A DNA stretch of 64,000 bases from Pontibacter roseus DSM 17521 (GCF_000373265.1 NZ_KB890761.1:1104599-1168598), one strand, 5' to 3'. Counted from the first letter of the stretch, positions 8,716 to 18,615 are shown. Notes: a model not told the origin generated them from the letters alone. Program-made: numbers and translations.

Positions 8716-11448
8716 ATGAGTTACTGGCTCGTCATCGGTGTTTCGTTTTTCTACCTGGCTTTGCTCTTCGGGCTGGCTTCGTGGGCAGAAAGGCGTTCGG
8801 CTGCGGGCAGGAGTTTCGTGGGCAATCCCTACATCTATGCGCTTTCCATGGCCGTGTACTGCACCGCCTGGACCTACTACGGTTCGGTGGGAAGGGCCGC
8901 TACAACAGGGTTGGGCTACCTGGCCATCTACATCGGGCCGACGCTGATGGCGCCGCTCTGGTGGATTGTGCTGCGCAAGATTATCCGAATCTGCAAAGTG
9001 CAGCGCATCACCACCATCGCCGATTTCATCTCGTCGCGTTACGGCAAGAACATCGCGCTGGGAAGCATTGTCACCATCGTCTGTGTGCTCGGAATCATTC
9101 CGTACATCTCCATACAGCTCAAGGCCATTGCCAGCAGTCTGGATATCCTGACCGGGAGCAACGAAGTGGGCCGCAGCCCTATGTTCGGCGACACGTCTTT
9201 TTTCATTTCGCTGGGTTTGGGCCTGTTCACCATTGTGTATGGCACGCGCCACGTGGAAGCCACCGAACGCCATGAAGGTATGGTGACGGCCATCGCGTTC
9301 GAGTCGCTGTTCAAGCTGGTGGTGTTTGTGGTGGCGGGGCTTTTTGTGACGTACGGCGTGTTCAACGGTTTCGGCGACATCATGCAGCAGGCCACGCAGC
9401 TCCCCAACTTTCATGAATTGATGACTTTTGATAGCCAGAACAGTTTTTCGCAGTGGTTCTGGATGGTGGTGCTCTCCATGTTGGCCATCCTGTTTTTGCC
9501 GCGCCAGTTTCAGGTGGCGGTGGTGGAGAATGTGAACGAGCAGCACCTGAACAAAGCCATGTGGCTGTTCCCGCTATACCTGTTTGTCATCAACATCTTT
9601 GTGCTGCCCATTGCCTTTGGTGGCGATTTGCTCTTTGGCGGTACCGGCACCGGCGCCGATGCCGATATGTTTGTGCTGGCTATACCTTTGAGTGAGGGCG
9701 AGCCCCTGCTGGCGTTGCTGGTATACCTGGGCGGTTACTCAGCGGCCACCAGTATGGTGATTGTGGCCACCATTGCCCTGAGCGTGATGATGAGCAACAA
9801 CCTGATTATGCCGCTGCTGGTGAGAGTGCCCGCCCTGAAAAACAACTACCAAGGCCAGCTGACACGCATCCTGCTGTATAGCCGCCGCCTTTGCATCCTG
9901 CTGATTCTGCTGCTGGCCTACCTCTACTACAAGGGGGTGGCTGAGTACTACTCGCTGGTGGAAGTGGGGCTGGTGTCTTTTGCGGCGGTGGCCCAATTCG
10001 CACCGGCCATCATCGGCGGCATCTTCTGGAAAGAAGGTACTAAAAACGGTGCGCTGGCAGGTATAGTAGTCGGCTCGGTGCTGTGGTTCTATACCTTGGT
10101 GGTGCCCTCTATGGTAGGCGTAGGAATGCTGCCGGCCTCTATTCTCAACGAAGGTCCTTTAGGTATAGCCTTGCTTAAGCCTTTTGAGCTGTTTGGCCTG
10201 CAAGGTATGGATTACATCTCGCACGCCATGTTCTGGAGCATGTTCCTGAACGTGGGGCTGTACATAGGCGTGTCGTTGCTGAGCAGGCAGACCTCGCAGG
10301 AGCGCAACCAGGCCGAGGTGTTCGTGGACATCTTCAAGTACTCCACAGTGTTCGAGAGCTCCATCGTCTGGAAAGGCACGGCCTACATACCCGACATCAA
10401 AACGCTGCTGGTGAACTTCCTGGGCGAGAAAAAAGCCGAAGTCGCTATGAAGGCTTACAAGCGCAAATACCCCGAGCCTGAAGACGAATCGGGTAAGGCC
10501 GACCCGAAACTGGTGACTTATGCCGAAAAAGTGTTGTCAGGTGTCATCGGGTCATCATCAGCGCGCATCATGGTCTCATCGGTGGTGAAGGAGGAGGAAA
10601 TCAGCATCGATGAGGTGCTCAACATTTTGAAGGAGTCGCAGCAGCTTATTTCCATCAACAACGAACTGCGTCGTAAATCCCTGGAACTACGCCGTGCCAC
10701 AGAGCAATTGCGGAGTGCCAACGAGCGGCTTAAGCAACTAGACGAGCTCAAAGACGAATTTCTGTCGACGGTGACGCACGAACTGCGCACGCCTCTGACT
10801 TCGATTCGGGCCCTCTCCGAAATCCTGTACGACAACCCTGAAATGGAACGCGAGGACCAGGAACACTTTCTGCAGACCATCGTGAAGGAGTCGGAGCGGC
10901 TGACGCGCCTCATCACGCAGGTGCTGGATTTGGAGCGCTTTGAATCAGGCAAGCAGAAGCTCAACCTGGGGCCGGTGCAGGTGGAGGAAGTTATACAGGA
11001 GGCGGTGCAGACACTGGAGCAGCTGGTGCAGGAAAAGCGCATCGAGCTGGTAGTGGATGTGCAGCAGAACCTGCCCGGTGTCACCGGCGACCGGGACCGG
11101 CTCATGCAGGTGATGGTGAACCTGATATCCAATGCCGTCAAGTTCTGCCACCCGGAGAACGGCCGCATCATCGTGTCAGGTTACTGCATCGACGGCGACA
11201 TCAAGGTGAACGTGGTGGACAACGGCAAAGGCATCGACCCTGAGTTCCACAAACAGATATTCGACAAGTTTTACCAGGCCCAGAACCAGAACATCCGCAA
11301 GCCCGAGGGCAGCGGTCTGGGGCTTGCCATCAGCAAACAGATAATTGAGTCGCACCAGGGCCGCCTATGGGTGGAGAGTGAGCCGGGGCGAGGCGCCAAG
11401 TTTTCATTTGTGCTGCCCGTGAAGGTAACGGCCCCTGCTAACGTATAA
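8716..11448 (+). CDS. Hybrid transporter-like sensor histidine kinase (SSS domain, STAC-like linker, HisKA, HATPase), CrbS-like
   Basis: 910 residues. The first ~510 are a full sodium:solute symporter-like membrane domain of about 13 helices. Residues ~530-630 look like the STAC linker known to join such domains to kinases. A heptad region (LRRATEQLRSANERLKQLDE) leads into HisKA with the phospho-acceptor His at about 688 (VTHELRTPL), then the N box (NLISNAVKF), G1 (VVDNGKGI) and G2 (GSGLGLAIS) of the ATPase domain. The family member CrbS controls acetyl-CoA synthetase in gammaproteobacteria. Position between an ActP-like symporter and two acyl-CoA synthetases supports sensing of acetate or a similar acid, or of its flux. 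The cognate receiver starts four bases after its stop. Confidence 0.92.
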   Translation: MSYWLVIGVSFFYLALLFGLASWAERRSAAGRSFVGNPYIYALSMAVYCTAWTYYGSVGRAATTGLGYLAIYIGPTLMAPLWWIVLRKIIRICKVQRITTIADFISSRYGKNIALGSIVTIVCVLGIIPYISIQLKAIASSLDILTGSNEVGRSPMFGDTSFFISLGLGLFTIVYGTRHVEATERHEGMVTAIAFESLFKLVVFVVAGLFVTYGVFNGFGDIMQQATQLPNFHELMTFDSQNSFSQWFWMVVLSMLAILFLPRQFQVAVVENVNEQHLNKAMWLFPLYLFVINIFVLPIAFGGDLLFGGTGTGADADMFVLAIPLSEGEPLLALLVYLGGYSAATSMVIVATIALSVMMSNNLIMPLLVRVPALKNNYQGQLTRILLYSRRLCILLILLLAYLYYKGVAEYYSLVEVGLVSFAAVAQFAPAIIGGIFWKEGTKNGALAGIVVGSVLWFYTLVVPSMVGVGMLPASILNEGPLGIALLKPFELFGLQGMDYISHAMFWSMFLNVGLYIGVSLLSRQTSQERNQAEVFVDIFKYSTVFESSIVWKGTAYIPDIKTLLVNFLGEKKAEVAMKAYKRKYPEPEDESGKADPKLVTYAEKVLSGVIGSSSARIMVSSVVKEEEISIDEVLNILKESQQLISINNELRRKSLELRRATEQLRSANERLKQLDELKDEFLSTVTHELRTPLTSIRALSEILYDNPEMEREDQEHFLQTIVKESERLTRLITQVLDLERFESGKQKLNLGPVQVEEVIQEAVQTLEQLVQEKRIELVVDVQQNLPGVTGDRDRLMQVMVNLISNAVKFCHPENGRIIVSGYCIDGDIKVNVVDNGKGIDPEFHKQIFDKFYQAQNQNIRKPEGSGLGLAISKQIIESHQGRLWVESEPGRGAKFSFVLPVKVTAPANV

Positions 11449-11452
11449 GACT

Positions 11453-11833
11453 ATGAAAGGGAAAGATAAATTGAAGGTGTTGGTAGTGGATGATGAGCCA
11501 AGCATACTCATGCCACTGGAGTTCCTGATGCGCAAAAGCGGCTATCAGGTGTTTATTGCCCGCAACGGCACCGAGGCGCTGGAGAGCGTCAGCAAAGAGC
11601 AGCCCGATGTGGTGTTGCTCGACATCATGATGCCCGACGTGGACGGGTATGAGGTATGCCGCCACATTCGGCGGACCGAAGCGATGGACGGGGCCAAGGT
11701 GATTTTCATGAGCGCCAAGACCAAGGACGCCGACATCAAGAAAGGCTACGAAGTAGGGGCCGACCTCTACATACCCAAGCCCTTTTCGACACGCTTCCTG
11801 ATGGAGAAAATAAAGGAGCTGACCCAGAGTTGA
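11453..11833 (+). CDS. Single-domain response regulator (receiver only)
   Basis: 126 residues that are one receiver domain: acidic pocket DDE near residue 12-14, phosphorylation site Asp57 (VVLLDIMMPD), the conserved Ser/Thr in FMSAK and Lys in IPKPF. No DNA-binding or enzymatic output domain follows. It starts four bases after the kinase stop, so it is the natural partner. This differs from CrbR-type regulators, which carry a DNA-binding output; here the signal must go to another protein, possibly by protein-protein contact. It is followed 24 bases later by the first acyl-CoA synthetase. Confidence 0.93.
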   Translation: MKGKDKLKVLVVDDEPSILMPLEFLMRKSGYQVFIARNGTEALESVSKEQPDVVLLDIMMPDVDGYEVCRHIRRTEAMDGAKVIFMSAKTKDADIKKGYEVGADLYIPKPFSTRFLMEKIKELTQS

Positions 11834-11857
11834 TTCAAATTTAAAGCAAGCTGAACC

Positions 11858-13783
11858 ATGGAGACACTAACCCAAACCTACAGCTCGTACGCCGAGGCCT
11901 ACGAAAGAAGTATAACCGATCCGGAGGGCTTCTGGGGCGAGCAGGCCCGGCAAATCGCCTGGTTCGAGGAGCCGAAGCAAATCCTGACCACCGATGAGAA
12001 CGGCTTTTACCGCTGGTTTGCAGGCGGCAAGCTCAACACCGCTTATCTGGCCCTGGATTACCACGTAGAGAACGGCCGCGCCGACCAGACCGCCCTCATC
12101 TACGACTCGCCGGTAACGAACACCATCCGCAAGTACAGCTACCGCGAGTTCCGCGATATGGTGGCCCGTTTTGCCGGTGCCTTGCGTGGGCTGGGTGTGG
12201 ACAAAGGCGATACGGTGGTGATTTACATGCCTGTTATACCGGAAGCGGTGGTGGCCATGTTGGCCTGTGCGCGGCTGGGTGCCATCCATTCGGTGGTGTT
12301 TGGGGGCTTCGCGCCGCATGAGCTGACCGTTCGTATAGACGATGCCCGGCCCAAGGTGGTGGTTTCGGCCTCCTGCGGCATTGAGTTTGACAAGCACATC
12401 CCCTACAAGCCGCTCCTCGACAAGGCCCTGAACGACAGCCAGCACAAGCCGGACCATACCATCATCCTGCAGCGCCCTTACGTGCAAGCAGACATGCAGC
12501 CGGGCCGCGACCTGGATTACATGGACATGCTCCAGAAAGCACAGCCAGCCGATTGTGTTCCGGTAGATGCGCACGACCCGCTCTACGTGCTCTATACCTC
12601 CGGCACCACCGGCAAACCCAAAGGCATCGTGCGCGACAACGGCGGCCATGCCGTGGCACTCAAGTTCAGTATGAAAGCCGTGTATGGCGTGGAGCCCGGC
12701 GATGTGTTCTGGGCCGCTTCAGACGTGGGTTGGGCCGTGGGGCATTCGTACCTGGTATACGCGCCGCTCATCCATGGCTGCACCACAGTGCTGTTCGAAG
12801 GCAAACCGGTGCGCACTCCGGATGCCGGCACGTTTTGGCGCGTCATCATGCAGCACGACGTGAAGGTGCTGTTCACCGCACCCACGGCCATACGCGCCAT
12901 CAAGAAAGAAGACCCCGACGGGATAGAGAAAATCAAGTATGACCTGCCGTCGCTCAAGTACCTGTTCTTAGCTGGCGAGCGCTGCGACCCTGCCACCTAC
13001 TACTGGGCCAAGGATTTGCTGCGCATACCCGTTGTAGACCACTGGTGGCAGACCGAATCGGGTTGGCCGATGGTGGCCAATATGGTGGGTTATGGTATCA
13101 TGCCTGCCCGGCCGGGCTCGGCGGGTATGCCGGTCTGTGGCTACAAAGTGGAGATTCTGGGCGAGGAAGGACAGGAGCTTATACCTGCGCAGGAAGGTTA
13201 CGTGGCCGTGAAGCTGCCGCTGCCTCCGGGCTGCCTGCCTACTCTTTGGGAAGATGACGAGCGCTTCTTTAAATCTTACCTGGAGCGTTTCCCGGGCTAT
13301 TACATGACCGGTGATGGCGGCTATATGGACGAAGATGGCTATATTTATATCATGGGCCGCATCGATGACGTCATCAACGTGTCGGGTCACCGCCTCTCAA
13401 CCGGCGAGATGGAAGAGATGGTCGCCTCGCACCCCGCCGTGGCAGAGTGCGCCGTGGTAGGTATAGCCGACGACCTGCGGGGACAGCGCCCGATTGGGTT
13501 GGTGGTGCTCAAAGACGGGCAGACCATAGGCGAGCAGCAGCTGGAGCAGGAACTGATTGCCCTGATACGGGAGAAGATAGGGGCGGTGGCCTACTTCCGG
13601 AACGCGCTCATTGTGAAGCGGCTGCCCAAGACGCGTTCCGGCAAGATACTCCGGAAGATTCTCCGCAACATCGCCGACGGCGTGCACTACGCTATACCTT
13701 CCACCATCGATGACCCGGCCATTCTCACGGAGATACACGACGAGCTGAAGGAGCGGGGAATAGGAAACGCCTTTGCAAACTGA
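11858..13783 (+). CDS. Acyl-CoA synthetase of the propionyl-CoA synthetase (PrpE/ACSS3) type
   Basis: Activates a short-chain acid to its CoA ester through an acyl-adenylate. 641 residues, ANL superfamily. Visible: N-terminal acetyl-CoA-synthetase-like domain, P-loop YTSGTTGKPKG near 246, the sequence RDNGGHAVAL that follows it, DHWWQTESGWPM near 390, the hinge YYMTGDGG and the C-terminal catalytic Lys near 596 in KTRSGKIL. The HWWQTES-GWP and RDNGGHAVAL signatures are those of PrpE and ACSS3 rather than of Acs (which has DTWWQTETGG), so propionate or a similar acid is the probable substrate. An acs paralogue follows after 35 bases. The Lys is a known target of acetylation in the family. Confidence 0.88.
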   Translation: METLTQTYSSYAEAYERSITDPEGFWGEQARQIAWFEEPKQILTTDENGFYRWFAGGKLNTAYLALDYHVENGRADQTALIYDSPVTNTIRKYSYREFRDMVARFAGALRGLGVDKGDTVVIYMPVIPEAVVAMLACARLGAIHSVVFGGFAPHELTVRIDDARPKVVVSASCGIEFDKHIPYKPLLDKALNDSQHKPDHTIILQRPYVQADMQPGRDLDYMDMLQKAQPADCVPVDAHDPLYVLYTSGTTGKPKGIVRDNGGHAVALKFSMKAVYGVEPGDVFWAASDVGWAVGHSYLVYAPLIHGCTTVLFEGKPVRTPDAGTFWRVIMQHDVKVLFTAPTAIRAIKKEDPDGIEKIKYDLPSLKYLFLAGERCDPATYYWAKDLLRIPVVDHWWQTESGWPMVANMVGYGIMPARPGSAGMPVCGYKVEILGEEGQELIPAQEGYVAVKLPLPPGCLPTLWEDDERFFKSYLERFPGYYMTGDGGYMDEDGYIYIMGRIDDVINVSGHRLSTGEMEEMVASHPAVAECAVVGIADDLRGQRPIGLVVLKDGQTIGEQQLEQELIALIREKIGAVAYFRNALIVKRLPKTRSGKILRKILRNIADGVHYAIPSTIDDPAILTEIHDELKERGIGNAFAN

Positions 13784-13818
13784 TATACATCATTGACACC
13801 TTTAACTGACCGAAGACA

Positions 13819-15717
13819 ATGCCCAACAACCAAATCAAGACTTTCCAGGAGTACGAGCAGGCCTACAAACGCAGTGTGGAAGACCCTGAAGGATTCTGGT
13901 CCGATATAGCGAGTTCATTTTCCTGGCACAAGAAATGGAACACTACCCTGGAATGGAACTTCGAGGAGCCGAACGTGAAGTGGTTCAAAGGAGGCAAGCT
14001 CAACATCACCGAGAACTGCCTGGACCGCCACCTCAAGACCAGGGGCAACAAGCTGGCCCTGATTTGGGAGCCCAACGACCCGAAGGAACGGTTTGTGCGC
14101 TATACCTACCGCGAGCTGCACGAGAAGGTATGCCAGTTCGCCAACGTGCTCAAAAAGAACGGCGCCAAGAAAGGAGACCGCATCTGCATCTATATGCCGA
14201 TGATTCCGGAGCTGGCCTTTGCCGTGCTGGCTTGCGCCCGCATCGGTGCCATCCACTCGGTGGTGTTCGCCGGTTTCTCCGCTGTGGCCATGGCCGACCG
14301 CATCAACGACGCCCAGTGCAGCATGGTGCTGACCTCTGACGGCCTTAACCGCGGAGCCAAGCAGATACCCGTGAAACGCGTGGTGGACGAGGCTTTGGAA
14401 CGCTGCACTTCTGTAGAAAGAGTGATTGTGGTGGAGCGACTGGGCTGGGCCGTGAACATGGTAGAAGGCCGCGACGTGTGGTTCCACGATGAGGTGCAGG
14501 GCGTGAGTAAAGACTGCCCCGCCGAAGTGATGGACGCCGAAGACATGCTCTTCATCCTCTATACCTCCGGTTCCACCGGCAAGCCCAAAGGCGTGGTGCA
14601 TACCTGCGGCGGCTACATGGTATACGCCCACTACAGTTTCAGTAACGTGTTCCAGGTGCAGGAGAACGACATCTACTGGTGTACCGCCGACGTCGGCTGG
14701 GTGACAGGCCATACCTACCTCCTGTACGGCCCGCTGCTCTCCGGTGCAACTACGCTGATGTTCGAGGGCGTCCCAACCTTCCCAGACATGGGCCGCTTCT
14801 GGCAGGTATGCGATAAGTTTGGCGTGAACATCTTTTATACCGCGCCAACCGCCATACGCTCTCTCATGAGCGGCGACATTGACGATGTGCTCTCCTACAG
14901 CCTCGACTCCCTGAAGGTACTGGGCTCGGTGGGTGAACCCATCAACGAGGAGGCCTGGCACTGGTACCATACCCACGTCGGCAAGGAGCGCTGTCCGCTG
15001 GTAGACACCTGGTGGCAGACTGAGACCGGTGGCATTATGATATCCTCACTGGCCAACGTGACGCCCATCAAGCCCGCGCACGCGGCCTACCCACTGCCGG
15101 GCATCCAGCCGATTCTGGTTGATGCCGAAGGCAATGAGATAACAGAGAACGAAGTGGAAGGATACCTGTGCATGAAGTTCCCCTGGCCAGGTATGATTCG
15201 CACCACCTACGGCGACCACGAGCGCTGCCGCCTCAGCTACTTCTCCACCTATAAGGGCCTATATTTCACCGGCGATGGCGCCAAGCGTGACAAAGATGGT
15301 CTGTACCGCATCATCGGCCGTGTGGATGATGTGATCAACGTATCGGGCCACCGCTTCGGGACGGCTGAGATTGAAGAGGCCATCAACCATAACGAGCACG
15401 TGGTGGAGTCGGCCGTAGTGGGTTACCCGCACGACGTGAAAGGACAGGGCATCTACGCCTTCGTCATCTGCAAGGAAATGCCGGAGCGCGAGGACTACCT
15501 GCGCGCCGAAATCATCGAAACGGTGGTGGAGAAAATCGGCAAGATTGCCAAGCCTGACAAAATTCAGATTGTGAGCGGCCTACCCAAGACCCGCTCAGGC
15601 AAAATCATGCGCCGCATCCTGCGCAAAGTAGCGGAAGGCGATACCTCCAACCTTGGCGATACCTCTACCTTACTTGACCCGGATGTAGTGGATGAAATCA
15701 AAGCTGGAGCTTTGTAG
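13819..15717 (+). CDS. acs: Acetate--CoA ligase (acetyl-CoA synthetase)
   Basis: Converts acetate, ATP and CoA to acetyl-CoA, AMP and pyrophosphate. 632 residues, close to the usual ~650. Visible motifs: YTSGSTGKPKGVVHT near 250, the acetate-pocket DTWWQTETGG near 395-404, YFTGDGA, the adenylate hinge region with GRVDDVINVSGHR, and catalytic Lys near 595 (KTRSGKIM). This is the Acs type proper, as distinct from the PrpE-like gene just upstream. It ends the main transcription unit: a terminator hairpin follows at 15750 and then a long repeat region. Expected to be controlled by the kinase/receiver pair upstream. Confidence 0.96.
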   Translation: MPNNQIKTFQEYEQAYKRSVEDPEGFWSDIASSFSWHKKWNTTLEWNFEEPNVKWFKGGKLNITENCLDRHLKTRGNKLALIWEPNDPKERFVRYTYRELHEKVCQFANVLKKNGAKKGDRICIYMPMIPELAFAVLACARIGAIHSVVFAGFSAVAMADRINDAQCSMVLTSDGLNRGAKQIPVKRVVDEALERCTSVERVIVVERLGWAVNMVEGRDVWFHDEVQGVSKDCPAEVMDAEDMLFILYTSGSTGKPKGVVHTCGGYMVYAHYSFSNVFQVQENDIYWCTADVGWVTGHTYLLYGPLLSGATTLMFEGVPTFPDMGRFWQVCDKFGVNIFYTAPTAIRSLMSGDIDDVLSYSLDSLKVLGSVGEPINEEAWHWYHTHVGKERCPLVDTWWQTETGGIMISSLANVTPIKPAHAAYPLPGIQPILVDAEGNEITENEVEGYLCMKFPWPGMIRTTYGDHERCRLSYFSTYKGLYFTGDGAKRDKDGLYRIIGRVDDVINVSGHRFGTAEIEEAINHNEHVVESAVVGYPHDVKGQGIYAFVICKEMPEREDYLRAEIIETVVEKIGKIAKPDKIQIVSGLPKTRSGKIMRRILRKVAEGDTSNLGDTSTLLDPDVVDEIKAGAL

Positions 15718-15749
15718 AGTTGTTAGCTATTTAATTTAGTTAATTCTCT

Positions 15750-15780
15750 AAAGTCCTGTGGCGCAAGCCGCAGGACTTTT
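15750..15780 (+). terminator. Terminator after acs
   Basis: AAAGTCCTGTGGC and GCCGCAGGACTTT form a 13-base stem (one T-G wobble) with a GCAA tetraloop, followed by TTTT. GCAA is a stabilising tetraloop. Confidence 0.85.
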
Positions 15781-15887
15781 ACGTCTTTAAGAACTGACCT
15801 GACCACTTGCTGCTTTGTAGTAGTTGCTGTTGTGGTTTACTCGCTGTGTTGTTTCATCGCTTCCCCTGGCCGAGCGGGCACTCACTT

Positions 15888-15942
15888 TTCTCCTTGATGA
15901 GAATCGAGGGCCCCTACCCCCAAAGTAAGCAAACGAATCAAG
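15888..15942 (+). other. Hairpin with loop-downstream complementarity, interrupted version (copy A)
   Basis: TTCTC (15888-15892), loop CTTGAT (15893-15898), GAGAA (15899-15903), then an extra 18 bases TCGAGGGCCCCTACCCCC not seen in copies B and C, then AAAGTAAG and the loop complement ATCAAG (15937-15942). Confidence 0.5.
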
Positions 15943-16250
15943 GCGCTCCAAACTCGCTGAACGCTCGAACAGTGGAGCTCCAAAAGGTGCACCTAGCCGG
16001 TGTCACCGCTCTGTTGCTACAGGGCAACTCTCCGCTTGAGGGGAGTCAGAGGGGTGTCAAGGCTATACCTGCCAGTGTTATGTGCTACAATGCCTATACC
16101 TGGGAATAGGCGATGGCAGAAAGTCCCCCTTAGAAGGGGGCAGGGGGATGTTCAATCGTTCCTGATTCCCCTCCTGAGAGGGGCAGGGGTGTGTCAATTG
16201 TGAGCAGGTGCCATACCTGCTCACGCTCCCGTCATTCCCATACAAGCTCT

Positions 16251-16421
16251 GTCATTCCGACGAAAGGAGGAATCTGTTACGTTGCCCACCGCCGGTTCGA
16301 GCGCAGCGGGAACCGGCGGTGAAAGGTGCGAACCGGTTGCAGAAGGTGGCTCACAGAAAGCCTCATCTGCGCTGGATGTGCGGCCAGTATGGTTTGAGAT
16401 TCCTCCTTTCGTCGGAATGAC
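16251..16421. mobile_element. MITE-like element with perfect 25-base inverted ends
   Basis: The left end begins GTCATTCCGACGAAAGGAGG (16251 onward) and the right end (16397-16421) is its exact reverse complement over 25 bases. The 171-base interior has no gene but holds an internal palindrome (CCGCCGGTTCGAGCGCAGCG with GGAACCGGCGG). A relative sits at 57301-57504. No target-site duplication is obvious, and no transposase in the window carries matching ends. Confidence 0.7.
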
Positions 16422-16546
16422 AGGTGAATAAACAACCTCCTTCCCAAGAGGGGGAACAGTTACATCACCCGCGGCTTGAGCGCTCGAACAGAAGCAACGC
16501 AGATGAAAGTATAAGGGCATCGGAACGGCGGCAGCTAGGCAACTAT

Positions 16547-16677
16547 GAAAGAACAGCGTACAGCATCAAGCAGCTGCAATAGGCGGAAAAGACTCCAAAA
16601 AGATAAAATCAGTCCGGCGGCAACCCCTTGCAAACCACCACGCAAACAAGTATCTTCAACAGGTAGAACCCAAAGTC
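16547..16677. other. Intergenic spacer before the cNMP/CBS gene
   Basis: 131 bases following repeat copy A. No terminator, gene or convincing promoter motif was seen; the spacer must nevertheless contain whatever starts transcription of the next gene, because the strong terminator at 15750 lies upstream. Confidence 0.4.
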
Positions 16678-18615
16678 ATGAAACCCTCCAACGTCATCCA
16701 GGAACGCGTCCATGAGTTTCTGAACACGTACCCGCCTTTCAACCTGATAGAGCAGGAAAAGCTGCGCGAACTGGCCAGGCAGGTGCGTGTGCTATACCTG
16801 GAACCGGAGCAGGTGCTGTTCGCCCAGGACGACATGGCCCATGTGTTTTTCTACGTCGTGCGGCAGGGCTCTGTGCGGCTGGAGCAGCGGACGGAGGGAA
16901 GCAACCCCAAACTGCTGGACGTGTGCGACGAGGGTGATGTGTTTGGGGTGCGGGCATTGATTGCCAAAAAGAACTACTCCTCCACCGCCACCGCTGCCGA
17001 AGAATCGCTGGTATACGCTATACCCATCACGGCTTTCGAGCCTATCCTGACGGAGTCGCCGGAGGTGGCCCTGTACTTTGCGGCCGGTTTTGCGGCGGGG
17101 CAGCCGGTGCGCAATGCCACCATGCGCGACACCAACCGGGCACGCATCGGCCTGAGCACCATAGCGCCTTCTTCCATCCCCCTGCACCTGGAGGACGCGC
17201 TCAAGATAGACACCTCCAAAAACCTGGTAGCCTGTCCGCCTGACACCTCTATCCGGCTGGCCGCCCAGATGATGAGCGACAAAGACTCCAGCTTTATCAT
17301 GGTGGTGGACGCGGAGCAGCGGCCATTGGGCATCATCACCGATACGGACCTGCGCCGGCAGGTGGTCGCCGGGCACGTTCCCATACACGATAACGTGGAG
17401 GTCATCATGTCGGCTCCCGTCATCACCACTGTGCCCAATCCGGCGATGGCCGATGCCCTCATCCATATGATTCGGAACAAGGTAAAGCACCTTTGTGTGA
17501 CGAAAGACGGCACCGTGGACTCGAAGGCACTAGGTGTGCTCACCGAGCATGACCTGCTGCTGGCGCAGGGCAATAATCCGGCGGTGCTGGTGCAGGAAAT
17601 CCGGCAGACAAAAGATATCAACTCTCTGCCAGCCATACGCGAGCGGGCAGAGGAATTGCTGCTCAAGTACCTGGAACAGGAGGTGAGCATCTCCTTCATT
17701 GCCAACATTATCACCGAAATAAACGACGCCATCATTGTGCGGGCGCTGCAGCATGCCGAGCACGAACTGGGAGAACCACCGGTACGCTACTGCTGGCTCT
17801 CGCTGGGCAGCGAAGGGCGCGAGGAGCAGTTGCTGCGTACCGACCAGGACAATGCCCTGGTGTTTGAAGACAAAAACATGGCACTGGAGAAGGAGTATCA
17901 GGAGTATTTTCTGAAGCTAGCTGTCATGGTGCGCGATGTGCTGGTAGCCTGCGGCTTCGAGAAATGCCCGGCTGACATGATGGCGAGCAACCCGAAGTGG
18001 TGCCAGCCGCTCCATACCTGGAAACAGTACTTCTACAATTGGATACACGAGCCCACTGAAGAAGCGCTGATGCATACCTCCATCTTTTATGATTACCGCC
18101 CGGTGTACGGCGACTTCAGCCTGAGCCGCCAACTCACCGACTACATCTACCAAAACATACAACAAGAGCGTATTTTTCTGCCTTTCCTGGCCAAGCATGC
18201 GCTGCAGAGTCCGCCGCCATTGAGCTTCTTCCGCAACTTCATTGTGGAGCGGGGAGGCGAGCACAAAGACCAATTTGACATCAAGCTGCGGGCCATGACG
18301 CCGCTGGTGGATGCCGCCCGTGTGCTCACACTAGACAACCGCATAGCGGGCGAGAACAACACCTTCAAGCGCTTTGCCAAGCTGGCCGAGCTGGAGCCGC
18401 AGAATGCCGAGCTATACCGGGAGGCGGCCATGGCCTACGAGATTATGATGCGGTTCCGGGCTCTCAATGGCCTACGCAACAAGAACTCAGGCCGCTACCT
18501 CAACCCCAACCAACTCAACAAACTGGAGCGGCAGACGCTGCGCAGCACCTTCAAGCCTATCAGCGACATGCAGGAGCTCCTGCAGGTGCGCTTCCAACTC
18601 AACTACCTCGGCTGA
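16678..18615 (+). CDS. cNMP-binding / double CBS / DUF294 nucleotidyltransferase-like protein
   Basis: 645 residues in four parts: a cyclic-nucleotide-binding-like beta-barrel at ~25-140, two CBS domains at ~185-330 (adenosyl nucleotide sensors), a DUF294 nucleotidyltransferase-like domain with GSEGREEQ near 377-384 and the acidic pair DQDNALVF, and a DUF294 C-terminal helical domain to the end. The nucleotidyltransferase fold is related to that of GlnD and GlnE, but whether it transfers a nucleotide is unknown. Genes of this type repeatedly occur beside symporter/acs loci and a DnaQ-like exonuclease, as here. Probably a cytoplasmic energy or nucleotide sensor for acetate use. Its stop overlaps the next start. 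Confidence 0.88.
   Translation: MKPSNVIQERVHEFLNTYPPFNLIEQEKLRELARQVRVLYLEPEQVLFAQDDMAHVFFYVVRQGSVRLEQRTEGSNPKLLDVCDEGDVFGVRALIAKKNYSSTATAAEESLVYAIPITAFEPILTESPEVALYFAAGFAAGQPVRNATMRDTNRARIGLSTIAPSSIPLHLEDALKIDTSKNLVACPPDTSIRLAAQMMSDKDSSFIMVVDAEQRPLGIITDTDLRRQVVAGHVPIHDNVEVIMSAPVITTVPNPAMADALIHMIRNKVKHLCVTKDGTVDSKALGVLTEHDLLLAQGNNPAVLVQEIRQTKDINSLPAIRERAEELLLKYLEQEVSISFIANIITEINDAIIVRALQHAEHELGEPPVRYCWLSLGSEGREEQLLRTDQDNALVFEDKNMALEKEYQEYFLKLAVMVRDVLVACGFEKCPADMMASNPKWCQPLHTWKQYFYNWIHEPTEEALMHTSIFYDYRPVYGDFSLSRQLTDYIYQNIQQERIFLPFLAKHALQSPPPLSFFRNFIVERGGEHKDQFDIKLRAMTPLVDAARVLTLDNRIAGENNTFKRFAKLAELEPQNAELYREAAMAYEIMMRFRALNGLRNKNSGRYLNPNQLNKLERQTLRSTFKPISDMQELLQVRFQLNYLG

Larger units (their letters stand above)
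15843..16546 (+). repeat. Composite intergenic repeat, copy A
   Basis: Non-coding stretch between acs and the DUF294 gene that shares block after block with 49683-50277 (copy B) and 57029-57819 (copy C), all in the same direction. Order here: hairpin block (about 15843-16000), a GAGGGGAGTC/GAGGGGTGT block (~16026-16060), a GCTATACCTGCCAGTGTTAT block (~16061), CCCCCTTAGAAGGGGGCAGG (~16123), an inverted-repeat-bounded element (16251-16421), and the end block CCCGCGGCTTGAGCGCTCGA to about 16546. Block 6 of the other copies (the CCTACCCAGTCCTTGGG segment) is missing. No credible gene is inside. Confidence 0.85.

Noticed and set aside
15807..16520. Several small reading frames in repeat copy A (and similar ones in B and C)
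   Set aside because: Their peptides (such as CHSDERRNLL on one strand and VIPTKGG on the other) are translations of the repeat itself; copies differ by indels that break the frame.
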